Source: Triglochin maritima | Taxonomy: Eukaryota; Streptophyta; Magnoliopsida; Alismatales; Juncaginaceae | NCBI GenBank assembly: GCA_963682175.1 | Contig: OY821789.1 | Location: 9,936,001 to 10,000,000 of the forward strand | Direction: 5' to 3' | DNA length: 64,000 bases | In this document: positions 47,689 to 58,849 of the stretch, piece by piece | Numbering within the stretch: the stretch's first letter is position 1 | Layout of the letters: each line of letters begins with the position of its first letter | The notes under the pieces: generated by a model | What the model saw: only the letters and a program-made list of their open reading frames with translations | What the model was told of the DNA's origin: nothing | The model's database searches: none | Translations under genes and position numbers: made by a program

Positions 47689-47755
47689 AACTCGAACCTA
47701 ATACGGTAGACAAAACCAAGACAAACTGGACCCTAACGCATCCAACCGACATAAT

Positions 47756-50216
47756 ATGGCTTACTACAGTCACCGTCGTCGTCTCTTCCCTCTTTTGGTC
47801 CTCATCTTCCTCACCTTCGTTGCGGCCACTGCTTTCAACCGAACCGTCCCATTTCACCCGGACAACAGCCTCGTCGAGCTGTTCGACCCTTTCGTTTCAT
47901 CGGATCTTCCGAGTTTTGCCCCTAATTGTACCGTCCTAGTGTTGAAACTCGACTTGAACTCGACTCGTGCTAGTCGAATTTACTACGCTCCGTCAGCCAA
48001 TTGCTCGTGGAACGTTGTAACCTTGGATTTCTCCGTAGTACGCTACAACGGGTCGAGTAATTCTCCGGTCGATGTCATCGGCGTATGGCTTGATGGAGTC
48101 GAGATCCTCCGTTCAGGCACCGGTGCGGTCAACGGGGCCAATACCTCGTGGTCCGTCCAAAAGGACGTGACATCTTACTCTTCCCTTCTCCAGTGGACCC
48201 CACCGCCGACTAACGAGACCGCCGGCGGTAGGGTTCTGACACTGGCATCCGAAAGAGTCAACGGACAAGAGGAAGTTTGTGGTAATTATGAGATTACCCT
48301 TTCTTTTAGCTTTTATTACGATAAAATCCGGGAAAGGGCCGGAGGGCCTCCGACAACCACCGCCGAGAAGGTATTGGATTTGTATGCTAGGCCGGCCGAC
48401 CTGGTCATGCCGCTGAAGAGTGGCCATAGTACCGATTGCGGTGGCGAGTCGTGGCACAAAGTTATGGAGGAGTGGGATTTGCTCTCCAGTGTCGTGGCTA
48501 TCCCAGCGAACGCACACCGGGCGGTCCTCGAGCTTTATGTTTCAGCTCACGCCGACGACCAACAGTGGTACGTTGAAATTTTAGTTTTATGTCTGTGTTA
48601 CGAAAAACAAGTTGCTTAAATCGGAAATTAACAGAGACTGAACTCGAACGGGATAGGATGTTAAAGAGCAAAATCATACTTTTTTTGATAAAAACTTGCC
48701 TATACTGTTTTGTTATGGTTTTTATCAAAAGTCAACAAACATATTTTCATGTTCTTGCCATTATTGTAGATGTGGTATTCGGAAACGAGGACTAGAACAT
48801 GAAGTCATGATCGTGTCAATTCATGACCTAGTAATGAAAATGCTCGTAGTCAATATGATTGCTTCAAACTAGAGGTTTGAGTTGTAATTTATTGGTCATG
48901 AAAGTTAATTCTTAGTTGGCTTTGATATTCTTTTCCACAATCTAGTGGTTGAGGATATAGTTTAATTAACTGTAAGAAATGAAAGTAGCAGAGGAATCGA
49001 ATAATTTTCGCCATCTTCTCTCGTTTGTCTGCAGTACCAGTATATATACTAACTATTTCTAAAAAGCTATAGATGATCTGAGGTTCGGTTGTTTTTTCTT
49101 ATCTTGAAATAATAAACAATTGTGATCTTGAAATAATAACGAGTAAAGATTTACTTAAGTACTGTTTCATCCCCTGTTATTTTGAATAGGTACTCCAACC
49201 CGCCAAATTCCTACATTGAACAATCCCAACTCTCCACGAAATCCGGTAACGGACCACTCCGTCAGCTCTATGCCAAAGTCGACAATTTCTTTGCCGGTTC
49301 CGTCATTCCCTTCCCAATTGTCTACTCCGACGGAGTCAACCCGCTTTTCTGGTCGCCGGTCGCGCCCCTCGGATCATTTGACTTCCCATCTTACAAACTG
49401 GAACTCACCCCTTTCCTCGAAAAGCTGATAATGGACGCCAATCCACATAGAATAAGCATCGGTATAACGTCGGCAATCCAATTCTGGCTCGTGGGGGCCA
49501 ACGTCCATGTTTGGTTAGATTCCAAGTCTCCGGCCGTCAAGGCCGGACTAGCCACCCATTGGGCCCCGGACTTCTCCTCTTCTTGGTCATCCGAGTGGGG
49601 CCTTAAGAGCGCCAAATTTGAATTTGAAGCCGAAAAAGAGGTATCCTTCTCCGGTTGGGTCTACTCCTCGTTGGGAAACATCACTACTTTCGTCAAGCAA
49701 GAGCTCAAATTCGAGAGCGAACTAGAGTACAAGGAGAACGGGAAAGCCAAGGAGGCCAAAACCGAGTCGGAGTCCGAAACCGCGGTGAAGATTCGAGAGG
49801 GAAGCTACGAAATAGCGAAGATTAAGCGTAAGTACAAGTTCCCGATCAGGGTCAATACCGACGAGATCACGACCGTGAACAACACAAAGAGGGTCACAAC
49901 CAACATAACCCACGAATTCTACGAGAAGGTATCGAAGAAAAGCAACGGCGTAAAGAACAAATCGTATATCGTTGACAAGCAAAGCGGGGGAGGATGGATG
50001 GAGGTGGACGCCCAAGGTAGTGTTGTGACCGGTTCAGCTGCCACAGATCAAACATATTCTCGTACCGTCGATGGAAGGTGCTATGTTAGGACCATAGCTG
50101 TGAGGGATGGTGTGATCTTGAGTGATTTCAATACCACTGTTTGTGCTCCTCAGAAGTTGGGGTTGACTAGTGTTGTGCGGAGTGATGGACGGAAGGAGTT
50201 TGATGATGAGGAGTAG
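47756..50216 (+). CDS. PNGase A-like peptide-N4-(N-acetylglucosaminyl)asparagine amidase
   Basis: Intact two-exon gene, 47756-48567 and 49190-50216, with a Trp codon split TG/G at the intron; 612 residues. Family: plant PNGase A (PF12222 type), which removes N-glycans from glycopeptides in the secretory pathway or apoplast and is made as one precursor cleaved to two chains in almond. Seen: signal peptide (RRLFPLLVLIFLTFVAATAF), many N-glycosylation sequons (NRT, NCT, NST, NCS, NGS, NTS, NET, NIT), CGGESWHKVMEEWDLL, PIVYSDGVNPLFWSPV, HRISIGITSAIQFWLVGANV, SGWVYSSLGNIT and VDGRCYVRT, with an acidic FDDEE tail. The start is set by the signal peptide and the TATA box 68 bp upstream. Paralogous to the pseudogene at 22602. 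Likely functional; the amidase activity is inferred from the family. Confidence 0.93.
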
Positions 50217-50943
50217 AGGTTGGAATGAGGCTTTGTTTTGTGTGACTTAATAAGTTTGTTGTACGTAGTTTACAACGAATTTGAGTTTGTGGTTCTTGTT
50301 GGTGTGGAGTTGTATGATATTTTATTATCTATGAATGGATTTGTTTACTCTACATATTTGTTAGTTTGTCAAAAAATTTAAGAATAGCTATGGATTGTGT
50401 TCGTGGGATATACAATCAAGACCGGTATCAGGATTTTGAGTTAGGAGGTTACAATTTGTATAACATCTTGATTAAAAATATCTTGTGTTCGTGGGAAAAC
50501 TTATACGAGATTAAAAATATAGTATGTGTGTACTTGATTAGGTAAAATCCAAATTCTACGGAGAAAATTCAGGTCACGTATATTTAACTAAGTGAAATTC
50601 AAAATCCAAAGAGAAAAATCCTAATTAGTATATATGTTTTCAGGTAAAGTTCAAAATCCAAGGGAGACTAACTTGGGCCTCTTGCCCCCTATGTGGCACC
50701 GTCACTTAATTCAATGTTGCAGGTCTAATAAAGGTTCATTGCGTAGATGTAGGCATGGCCGGTCTTGGAATTTATGTTCGAGTAGTGGAAATTTGCATCG
50801 ACAATCCAAAAACATATCAAAATTTGTTGACATATTTGATTACGAATAATCTGAAAAATCGAGACGAGTCGAAATCCACGCGGGTAAAAATATCTAGTGG
50901 GTTGAAATCCACAAAAATAATGCGTATACAGTGGAGAACTTGA
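50217..50943. other. 3' flank of PNGase gene
   Basis: Spacer with three imperfect repeats of (G/C)TAAA(A/G)T(C/T)CAAA-TCC near 50540, 50590 and 50645. No gene was recognised. It ends at the left inverted end of MULE 2. Confidence 0.5.
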
Positions 50944-51079
50944 TATGCTCAAAATTCCCCACTCTCGAAAAAGAAGCTCACACTTTAATGTCATCTAAAA
51001 AATATGTTTATTTTTCTACTTCTCCCTGAAATACTCCTGCCTAAATTGTGGGACCACTCCATTTGACTTAACGACAACA

Positions 51080-51081
<2 letters not shown>

Positions 51082-51117
<36 letters not shown>
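51082..51117. repeat. (CT)n microsatellite in MULE 2 left end
   Basis: An uninterrupted run of about 18 CT dinucleotides just inside the left inverted end. Confidence 0.95.
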
Positions 51118-51118
<1 letters not shown>

Positions 51119-51369
51119 GCGCATACGACCCCGATTTTCCAGTTGGGAGTGAAGACCACCGTTAGCACACAGTAGCCAGCTGAGATCGTCCCCCACTTAG
51201 TCCGTCGGACCCCCACTGGATTGCACAAATTATTTTCGTGTTTTTGTATGAGAAGTCCGGCGTCCAAGAGAATGAGTAAGTGAAATTGTTAAAAATAGAT
51301 GTGGGTGTTACTTTCTTGCGTTTTCTTTCCATTTTCGATTTGTGTTGAGGTGTTATGTTGGTTTGTGCA

Positions 51370-52990
51370 AGTTGTGTTTGAATCTGCCTTTTGCGGTGTA
51401 ATTGTGCTTGATTTAGCTTGATAGTGCTCGATGAATGACAATTTAATGATGGTAGACAACACAAGATGATACTCGATGATACGCGATAGGCTCAATATTT
51501 TTATTTGTTTGAGAGTTCGATCGAGTTCGATGGTGCTCGAAGATATGCAATAGATAGTGCGGGTCGATGTGTATGCTCGATAATTTTACTTCGAGTGTAG
51601 TTCATATGTGTTCGATTGAAACTCGATAGAGCTCGATAGGTTATGATTCTTATTATTATTTCCACTGTTTTGACTCTTTTTTCCTTATGTCATATTAGCT
51701 TCATCCACTAACGTATTGGCTCGTACAATGGTGTTTAGGAAATGGATGGTAGAGATTGCATTTTCAATGATGACAAGAGTAAAGGGATCACGATAAAAAA
51801 AGATAAAACGTACCTGCAACTGCTTGAAATTTTGCATAAAAATGTTTGATGTTGATAAATTAAAGTATTGAGCTCACACTGGAGGCTACTTACAAAACAC
51901 GTGGTCAGCCACTTAGACCTGTTGAAATTACAAATGATTCTGACGTCTGTTTATTTGTCTCCAAAATATTACAGGGCAAGATCCATTTATGTGTGACTCC
52001 GGTAAAGAAGAATAGCTAACAAAGTAGGGTTTTTGAAAGTCCACAAGGTTAATCAGTTTGAATTTTATGTGTTAGGTCGGGATGACGACAATGAGGTTAA
52101 TTTGATGACAAACGAGTGTTCTTGTGGCATGTTTCAAACTGTTGGAAGACATTGTGTTCATATGGTTGCTACAACTCTTGATCGTGGGGTCAATATGTAC
52201 ACATTGTGTTCCCTATTTTACGCTAATGAGTCCTGTAGGGAGACATATAAAGAAACAATTTATCCTTGTGGCAACGGGGATGATTGGAGTGCTCCTGATC
52301 ACATAAAAAATATGGAAGTAAAGTGCATGTTGAAAGATATCCAGTTGGTCGAACGAAGAAGATAAAAGTAGGAAGGATAAAGAGAAAATGTCTACCATCT
52401 CTAGATGCGGTGGAAGTGGACACAAAAGAAGGGAATGTAAAGTTAGACTGTAAAGCTATTGTTTAGATCTGTTTTAAATTCGCACTTGACAGTGTTTGAT
52501 GGACGCTAGATTTAGCTTAATGGACGTTCTCCTATAACATTGAGTTCGTTATCCTTTGTTTTGTTGGTGTACTCTATCGAGCGCGATAGACTAGTGCTCG
52601 ATAGAGTACACCAACAAGTGCTCGACTAGTGCTCCTTAAGTGCTCGATGGTCGTTTTCTTTTGAGGTTAAGTTTGTTTGGATATGTTTTGTCATTGTACT
52701 CGACCAAGAGCGATCTAAGCTCGACCGTCATCGAGAGCGATCTAAGCTCGACAGTGCTCGATGCTTTGACATAACATGGAACAGTCTTAACTTGTCTTTT
52801 TTTAAATGGTACACTCGATGCTGGTTCGATGAGTGTTCGATATAGATCGATAGTTCATGTTAGGTTCGGATTCTTCAAAACGTGTTTAAACAAAATTTTG
52901 TGATTTCAACATCCACAACATTAACATCAATTGAGCGCGATGGATGCTCAATAGTGCTCGATGCTTTATGACTTAATATGGAGGCAATTA
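51370..52990. repeat. TCGA-core motif array, left half of MULE 2
   Basis: Many copies of GCTCGAT, TTCGAT and ATCGAG at 51370-51640 and 52570-52980, for example GTGCTCGAT, AGCTCGATAGG and GCTCGACAGTGCTCGATG. Orientation is mainly CTCGAT on the + strand; the right half of the element carries mainly ATCGAG. Confidence 0.7.
51850..52460 (+). pseudogene. MuDR-type transposase remnant with SWIM finger
   Basis: Two pieces of a MuDR-family transposase joined by a large internal loss. The N-terminal part reads GQPLRPVEITNDSDVCLFV (about 51890-51960), a MuDR N-domain feature. The C-terminal part, 52033-52365, has NECSCGMFQTVGRHCVHMV (SWIM finger C-x-C...C-x-H), then RGVNMYTLCSLFY and ETIYPCG..DDW. The DDE catalytic core is absent. 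The zinc knuckle that should follow appears only in a shifted frame (RCGGSGHKRREC, about 52400-52440), so a frameshift near 52340 separates it. Confidence 0.82.
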
Positions 52991-53143
52991 ATTTGAACGC
53001 TTCAATCGAGGAAAGTAGGAATTCACATGTCAAAAAGTGGGAAATCTTCTTTCGACGTATTTCTTGTTTCAAAATCCGACGACGGTTCAAAACTCCTCCC
53101 GGGGTATTCCACGTTTCCTCCCGACGTTCCAAAAGGCAAAAAA

Positions 53144-55319
53144 TGAAAGGAATGTGTTCTAAAAGTTTTATTTTTATATGTCAATTATTATGAATTGAAT
53201 GTGCATACATTTTATTCCTTGATTATAGTAATCGTCTTTTGGAAGTGTTACGGAAGAGACGCTTGGTCCTTAACCGTAGAACTCTAAAAGATAATGGTTT
53301 ACATAAATCAAAAATTATTCACAATCATGGTAGTTAACATGGAACATTAATTATCGAGATAAGATTGTCGTGTTGGTCATCGATTGTTGAAGCTCTACAA
53401 ATAATTGACGACACGAGTATATAAAAGAGGAAAAGATTACTTTTATATATTGAATAGACCTAACAAGTAAGACATTATGAAATTGTGTTTCGTGTCATTA
53501 ATGTCTTACTGTGTCTTGGATCCTAAGATATGAGACTTATATCTTTTCACTCAAGAAGTGCTTAATTTGATTATTGTCAAAAGCTATCAATGAGTGTAGT
53601 GACAAATGCAATAGTTGGTTGAGCATGGCTTGTGCTGGAAAAGATAGCTAGTCAAACGATTATCGTTGCCCCTCTTAATTGAGTGATGATATTAGTGGGC
53701 CCCTTGATAAAGCAAAGTTATTATGTGCACAATGTAACTTGAGTTAAGTTACATAGTTATAATTAGCTTAAAGAGATCAAGAAATGAATATAATACAAAG
53801 ATAACACATTTCTATTTTGTATATATTCTTAATATCATGAGGCAATGGACGGACACAAGTGGTGCACTTACATCACTAAATGGATCTTGTTTTAGTTCGG
53901 GTGGAACAAAGACATCTATGCTAATTGGGTGACTATAATGTGTAGCTAGATACCGCTTATAGTCTGAGATATTAAGTGTTTAATATCACTGCCAATTAGG
54001 CTTAGATCCTCCTATAGGTCACACCACAAAACTGGGAAACAAGAGGGTTGATTTTAAGTTCATAAGATGTGTCGGGTTTCTTATGAAAATGGGACACATG
54101 TGGTGAATTGATTAAAATCAATATGTTATGAGAATTAACATAATTAGAATCATAATAAATTCACATGAGGTGTATATATTATGGGGTATAATAATTTAAT
54201 ATTACATATGATAATATATTACACATGATGTAAATTTGCTAAAAACCCCAAAAGATCAAATTTTGTTGGAAATAAATCCAAAATTTGACAAAGGCAGAAT
54301 CACGGTCAAACACGGTGAACCGTTCAGGGTTCGGTCGACCTAGGGATCTTCGGAACGGTTAACCGAATGGGGAACGGTTAAGCGCAATCAATTGACCGAG
54401 ATTGTCTGGAGTGCCTGGACAATCGGGTTCGGTTAACCGATTGGAATCGGTCAACCGAGAATTAGTATTCTCGGTAGACCGAAGGTGAATCGGTCATCCG
54501 ATGACTATGTCCCAGGAGCGATTCTGGTGCATCAACGGTAGACCGATTGGAAGACATGGTTCGTCCGAATTCTTCCAGGGAATTTTTCTCATAAAGAATC
54601 GGTCGACCGTCTAGCTCACGGTGCACCGAACACGTGTTATAACCGAATGGTTCGGTTGACCGAATAATACTCGGTCTACCGAACAACAACGATTCTGCCT
54701 GAATTATTAAGAGATTAATTAAATCATGGGTGGAATAATTCCAGATTTAATTAAAACGTTTTTTGTGGGTGATTATGTGGAATTTAGAGATTAATTTTAG
54801 GAGAGAAAAACAAGAGGTCATGGCTAAATAATAGCTCTTGATAAGAGTGTTTTGGGAGACTATAAAAGGGCACCTATTCCTACTTGTTTTAAAACAAATG
54901 CAAAATCTTTCTCTCATTAATCTCTCCCTAATCACCACGAAAATCTCTTAGTAAAAATTAAGTTTGGAGATCAGAATCTCAGGAGACCTAAAGAGGGGTT
55001 ATTAGCTTGATTCTAAACCTTATTAGAGATTGATTGGCTAGCTCATTTCTCTCTAATCTTGTTTAGAGTTTGGTGAACACTCGGAGGCAATTCCGTGGAC
55101 GATTCAACGGGAAACGCGACTCCGGATCATCAAAAAGGTTTTAGAGAACCTTTAGGTATGATTCTATCTTTGTGGATTATTTTAATAAATGTAGGTTGCA
55201 TGTTATTAGAATAAAACACAAATAGATGTACATAAAATTGCTGAAAATATGAAAATCGATCTTGTATGTTATATTAAAATTTTAAAATATATACATACAC
55301 AGGGACACGAAATACTACA
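53144..55319 (+). mobile_element. Solo LTR, family B copy 2 (2176 bp) with 5-bp TSD
   Basis: Starts TGAAAGGAATGTG and ends GAAATACTACA. The duplication AAAAA lies at 53139-53143 and 55320-55324. It is the same family as 33698-35461 but in opposite orientation. It carries an extra block of about 390 bp of palindromes (54295-54680) absent from copy 1. TATA box TATAAAAG at 54861-54868. Confidence 0.92.
54295..54680. repeat. Palindrome array in family B copy 2
   Basis: About 16 variants of CGGTCGACCG. Few are perfect; many are CGGTTAACCG, CGGTCAACCG, CGGTTGACCG, CGGTAGACCG or CGGTCTACCG. It lies upstream of the TATA box at 54861. Copy 1 goes directly from the left flank to the right flank of this block. 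Confidence 0.85.
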
Positions 55320-55349
55320 AAAAATTCTTCCACCTTTTCCCCTTGACCA

Positions 55350-56759
55350 ATGGATTCTCCACGTCCTACTTCCCCAATCCAAGTGGTGCATCAGGTTTAT
55401 CGATGTAACAATTGTTTCTTCCTTTGTTTGATGTACGAGCTTGCTGAAGTCGGTGTGTTTGTTGTCTTACGAGTCCATTCACTACTTCCAGCCGTTGAAA
55501 TTCGCCTGGACACCGACAGAGAAGGAGTTGAAAAAGATGAAGGACGACCAGAAGGAGTTATTCTGGGGGACCCCTTTGGTCACTTCCTAACGCTGAGTAA
55601 CGTTCTGGTGGATAATGACATTGTCGATTGGTTCATCGACCACTATGACGCCAATGAGGTGGGGTTGAGGATCAGGTCTGCGGTAGTCCCATTTACATAA
55701 GAAGACTTTGCCCTAAATTTGGGCCTAAGCATGTGTAGCCAGACAATCCGCATGAACCCAACAAGCGTCCTAAGGCATCAAGAGGAGAACATTTTCAACT
55801 TTCAACTCCATGGTCAGATGATGGCTACTATGGTGATGGGGGAGCATGAGGAGTACGTTTGTTTCCTCATTTTTTACATCTTCAACTATTTCTTGTTTTG
55901 TGATGTCACGCGGAGAACAAAAGTTTGGTACATGGTGTACTTGGTTGACATCAGACGCCTCCACAAGTACACATGGGAAAGACCGTTCACGAAGCCCTTG
56001 TGCGGGGGTTGGAGGAAGCAAGCGTGGAACTCCGGGAAAGGATATCATCCGGCAACTACGCTCCCAACAAGGGGAATCTCAATGGTTGTGTTGTCATACT
56101 AAAGGTGCTTTTGTTATTTTGTATCATTAAACTTACTGTCGATACCTTTTAAACATTGAGTTTGTCCTTTTTAAATATATCTTTTAACGGTTTTGTATAC
56201 ACAGGTGTGGTTTTGTGAGAAGTTCAGGTTGGGGGAGCCCAGATTGGGTGCCTACCCAAGGTTCAATAACTGGTCTACAATGTTTAGCAGACGGATAATT
56301 CTGAAGAGATGGGAGGAATGAGGCATCACCCTACCAAAAATTTACGACGGAGAGATCGGTCTGAGGCACCCTTCGATCTTTACACCAAAGGAGAAGAAAC
56401 TGATTGGTTTGGCTCAAGTTCCTGATCCAACCCATCAGTATAATGATTGTGTGTCAACAAACACCGCACAAAGACTGCAATTGAGAGACTACAACATCCT
56501 GAGGGACCCACTGCTTGAAGAGTTGGAACTCACTGAGCAAAAGTCGAAATGGTTGTAAGCCGAGAAGGCCGTGAAGGAGGATTCAGAAGAGGGTTTGATG
56601 CTCACAGAAGAGCTTCAAAATTTTGGAGCTTTGAGGCTGGAGGCTGCGATTAAGTTGCTGGTCTTCCAAGATGAAGTGAGGAAGTCTTGGGAGGAGACTG
56701 GGATGTTGAGGGAAGAGCTTGCTATTCTTCTAAGAGAGATATCCTCCTCCTTCAATTGA
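55350..56759 (+). pseudogene. PMD/DUF1985-like ORF of MULE 2, broken
   Basis: A coding remnant with readable segments: LGDPFGHFLTLSNVLVDND, VPFT then a stop, EDFALNLGLSMCSQTIRMNP, NYFLFCDVTRRTKVWYMVYL, YTWER, then (after a frameshift near 55988) HEALVRGLEEASVELRERI and NGCVVILK. A GT-AG intron (about 56105-56204) leads to VWFCEKFRLGEPRLGAYPRF, a stop, FTPKEKKLIGLAQVPDP, and a coiled-coil-prone Glu-rich tail to SSSFN (56757). The GC(V/L)..L..W..E.F pattern parallels the PMD of MULE 1, and its presence beside Ulp1 is typical of DUF1985-bearing MULEs. Which family it belongs to needs a profile search. Confidence 0.55.
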
Positions 56760-56943
56760 CTTGGAATAAATTTATAATTTTTGTGTTCGTAATTTGTTTT
56801 TTGTTTGTATGTAGTGTCCGTGTTTGTGTTTTTGCTTGTGTGTAATGTTCCTTGCAATCCAAGAAATGTATTCGTATTTGTGTTTGTGTTTGTGTTTGTA
56901 ATGTTGCATTTTTGTGTGTTGAATGTATTTCTTTTTGTGTAAT

Positions 56944-57270
56944 CCTTTGTTAATGTGGTGGACTTGACGGGCTCGATATGAGCTCAATAATCACTCGACT
57001 TAAATTTTGAACCTTAAGAGTTAACAGAACATATGTATTCCTTTGTTAATGTTGTGGGCTCGACAGTGCTCGATACAAGCTCGATAGTCGATCAACTTAA
57101 ATTCACAACCTTAAGAGTTAATAGAACATATGTATTCCTTTGTTAATGTGGTGGGCTCGACGGGCTCAATACGAGCTCGACTTAAATTCGCAACCTTAAG
57201 AATTAACAGAACATATGTATTCCTTTGGTAATGTTGTGGTCTCGACAATGCTCAATGAAGGCTCGACATG
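56944..57270. repeat. Tandem repeat, period about 85-97 bp
   Basis: Units start at CCTTTG(T/G)TAATG (56944, 57040, 57137, 57222). Each contains GGGCTCGAC(A/G)G, a CGAGCTCGA-like core, CTTAAATT and AGAACATATGTATT. TCGA-core motifs are embedded in each unit. Confidence 0.85.
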
Positions 57271-57837
57271 GTGGGCATGTTTGGTTTTTGGCTTTTGTAT
57301 AGTTTTCCTTGCAATCCAAGCAATGTATTTATTGTTTGTGTGTGTTTGTGTTAGTGTTCGATGAGGTGTTTGATACGAGCTCGATCATCGCTCGACAACA
57401 TTCCAATATTAACAAAAACCACATAAAAGAAGATAACTACATTTTACTTCGTCATTCCAAAAACCTTACTACATATTAACAACAAAAAAACTCGTAAAAG
57501 TTTGCAAGACATGCACGAACAGTCACCAAGAACAACTACAATATAACTAAAACAACTTTGCCTTTTTCCTCTTTCTCGTACACCCACTTTGGTCTTCAAA
57601 GTCGGGGGCCACTAAGGGGAGTGGGGAGGGCGTGGGGTCAGGGATGGGGGACTCGGCTAGGCAGGTCGCCCCGCAGTTGGGGCAGGTGTGCTCCAGGAAG
57701 GGGGATGTGGGTGTTGGTGCCTTCGGGTTGGAAACTACGCAAATAAGATAACGAGATATTAGTAGGTGAGGAAACAGAACGAAAATAAGGAAAAAGATAA
57801 CGGAAATAAGGAAAGAGATAACGAAAACATACTAAGG

Positions 57838-58121
57838 TCGACGGCGAGCTCTGCCATTACGTCTTGCGTGGCGGCTAAACGACGGTCGACGTCGGCCACC
57901 ACTCCAATGAGTCCCACCAGGGTTTATTTCACCTCTTCGATCAGAGACAAAGCGTTTAGGAGAGGAAAGGCATATTGGTTGTGGTATGTTGCCCCACAAC
58001 ACCAGATGACCTCCACTGCCCCGGTGGATGACCTGACGCAGAGTCGTTCTGCGGTGTAACCGCAGAAGCAGTGGAGGTAGCCAAGCGGTGCACCCTCGGT
58101 GATGTCGTCGCTATGCATCAT
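57838..58121 (-). other. Small Cys-containing ORF, unknown
   Basis: An open frame at 57924-58121 reads MMHSDDITEGAPLGYLHCFC...VEVIWCCG. Cys spacing loosely recalls GRF-type zinc fingers found beside some transposon genes, but the match is weak. It lies downstream, on the same strand, of the Ulp1-like remnant within MULE 2. Confidence 0.3.
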
Positions 58122-58249
58122 CGTCCTAATTGAAAGTGGATGTCATGGAGGTTGAGGGATGGAGCAAAGAAGGCGAAGGCAAGAGTAATGGAGTGATGCA
58201 ATGCGGATAGAAGGGAATGTCGTTTTATAGGCATATGGAGGTGTAATGT

Positions 58250-58690
58250 ATCATCTTATCTAGGTCACGTCGAACCGCCATTGGTAAAGTTTTCACAATC
58301 TAGTCGTAACTGACACGATGATTGGATGATACTTAAACAACGTGAAAGCCTTGATTATATAGGGAAGGAGGCGACACCAGGGCATCATAATCTTCCACAA
58401 CTCGGTCTCATTAGTGATCGTGTGAACGTCATCGTATATCGTCAACTCCTAGTCGGGAATTGATGGTTGGACAACAATCCAATATTGGTTCTTGTAGCCA
58501 AGGCACCAGTAGAGGTAATCATTTTTCCTCCAAGAAGGCATGTGCTCCTCCTCCATCCCAGTCAAGAATTCCAGACACGTTGAAACCCATGTCAATTTCC
58601 ATGCATCCTCGTCATACCTATCAAACACGCCTATCATCCATTAACCAAAAACGTTGTTCATAACCACAACATTTCTCTGGTATGGACCTT
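58250..58690 (-). pseudogene. Ulp1-like (C48) SUMO-protease remnant
   Basis: On the minus strand: SWRKNDYLYWCLGYKNQYWIV followed, after an in-frame stop, by LTIYDDVHTI and LWKIMMPWCRLLPYIIKAF. This fits the central part of a Ulp1 peptidase (v.y.P......HW.l...d....i.vyDS). The catalytic His position (HW) is Tyr (YW) and the Cys region is not visible, so it is inactive. Ulp1-like genes are known cargo of KI-type MULEs. Confidence 0.6.
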
Positions 58691-58849
58691 CAGAGGTGTC
58701 GAGTTGCTTCCTCATCAGATGCAGAGTCGCGTCAATATGCTACAAATAAATCAACATGTTGAAACCTAATCGATCTCTGAAAAAAACCCAACAAAAAACT
58801 TTTCAAGATTATCAAACCCTAATCAAACTCCACTATCACACTCGTCAAG

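Larger units (their letters stand above)
43536..47755. other. Intergenic region between copia element and PNGase gene
   Basis: AT-rich, without a supported gene. It contains a possible Helitron 3' terminus (44367), a TTC/CTT-rich strand-biased stretch (45110-45240), three copies of GTTAATAAACCCC (45565-45850), a 28-bp tandem duplication CTATCTATATGCCCCTACAC... (45948-46003) and the PNGase promoter at the right end. Confidence 0.6.

Noticed and set aside
52978..53193. PMD gene end in MULE 2 (shared ERNVF stop)
   Set aside because: The shared residues come from the start of the family B LTR at 53144, not from a homologous gene.
57558..57746. Gly/Arg-rich open frame (62 residues)
   Set aside because: G-rich composition and no homology pattern; it sits in MULE 2 between cargo remnants.
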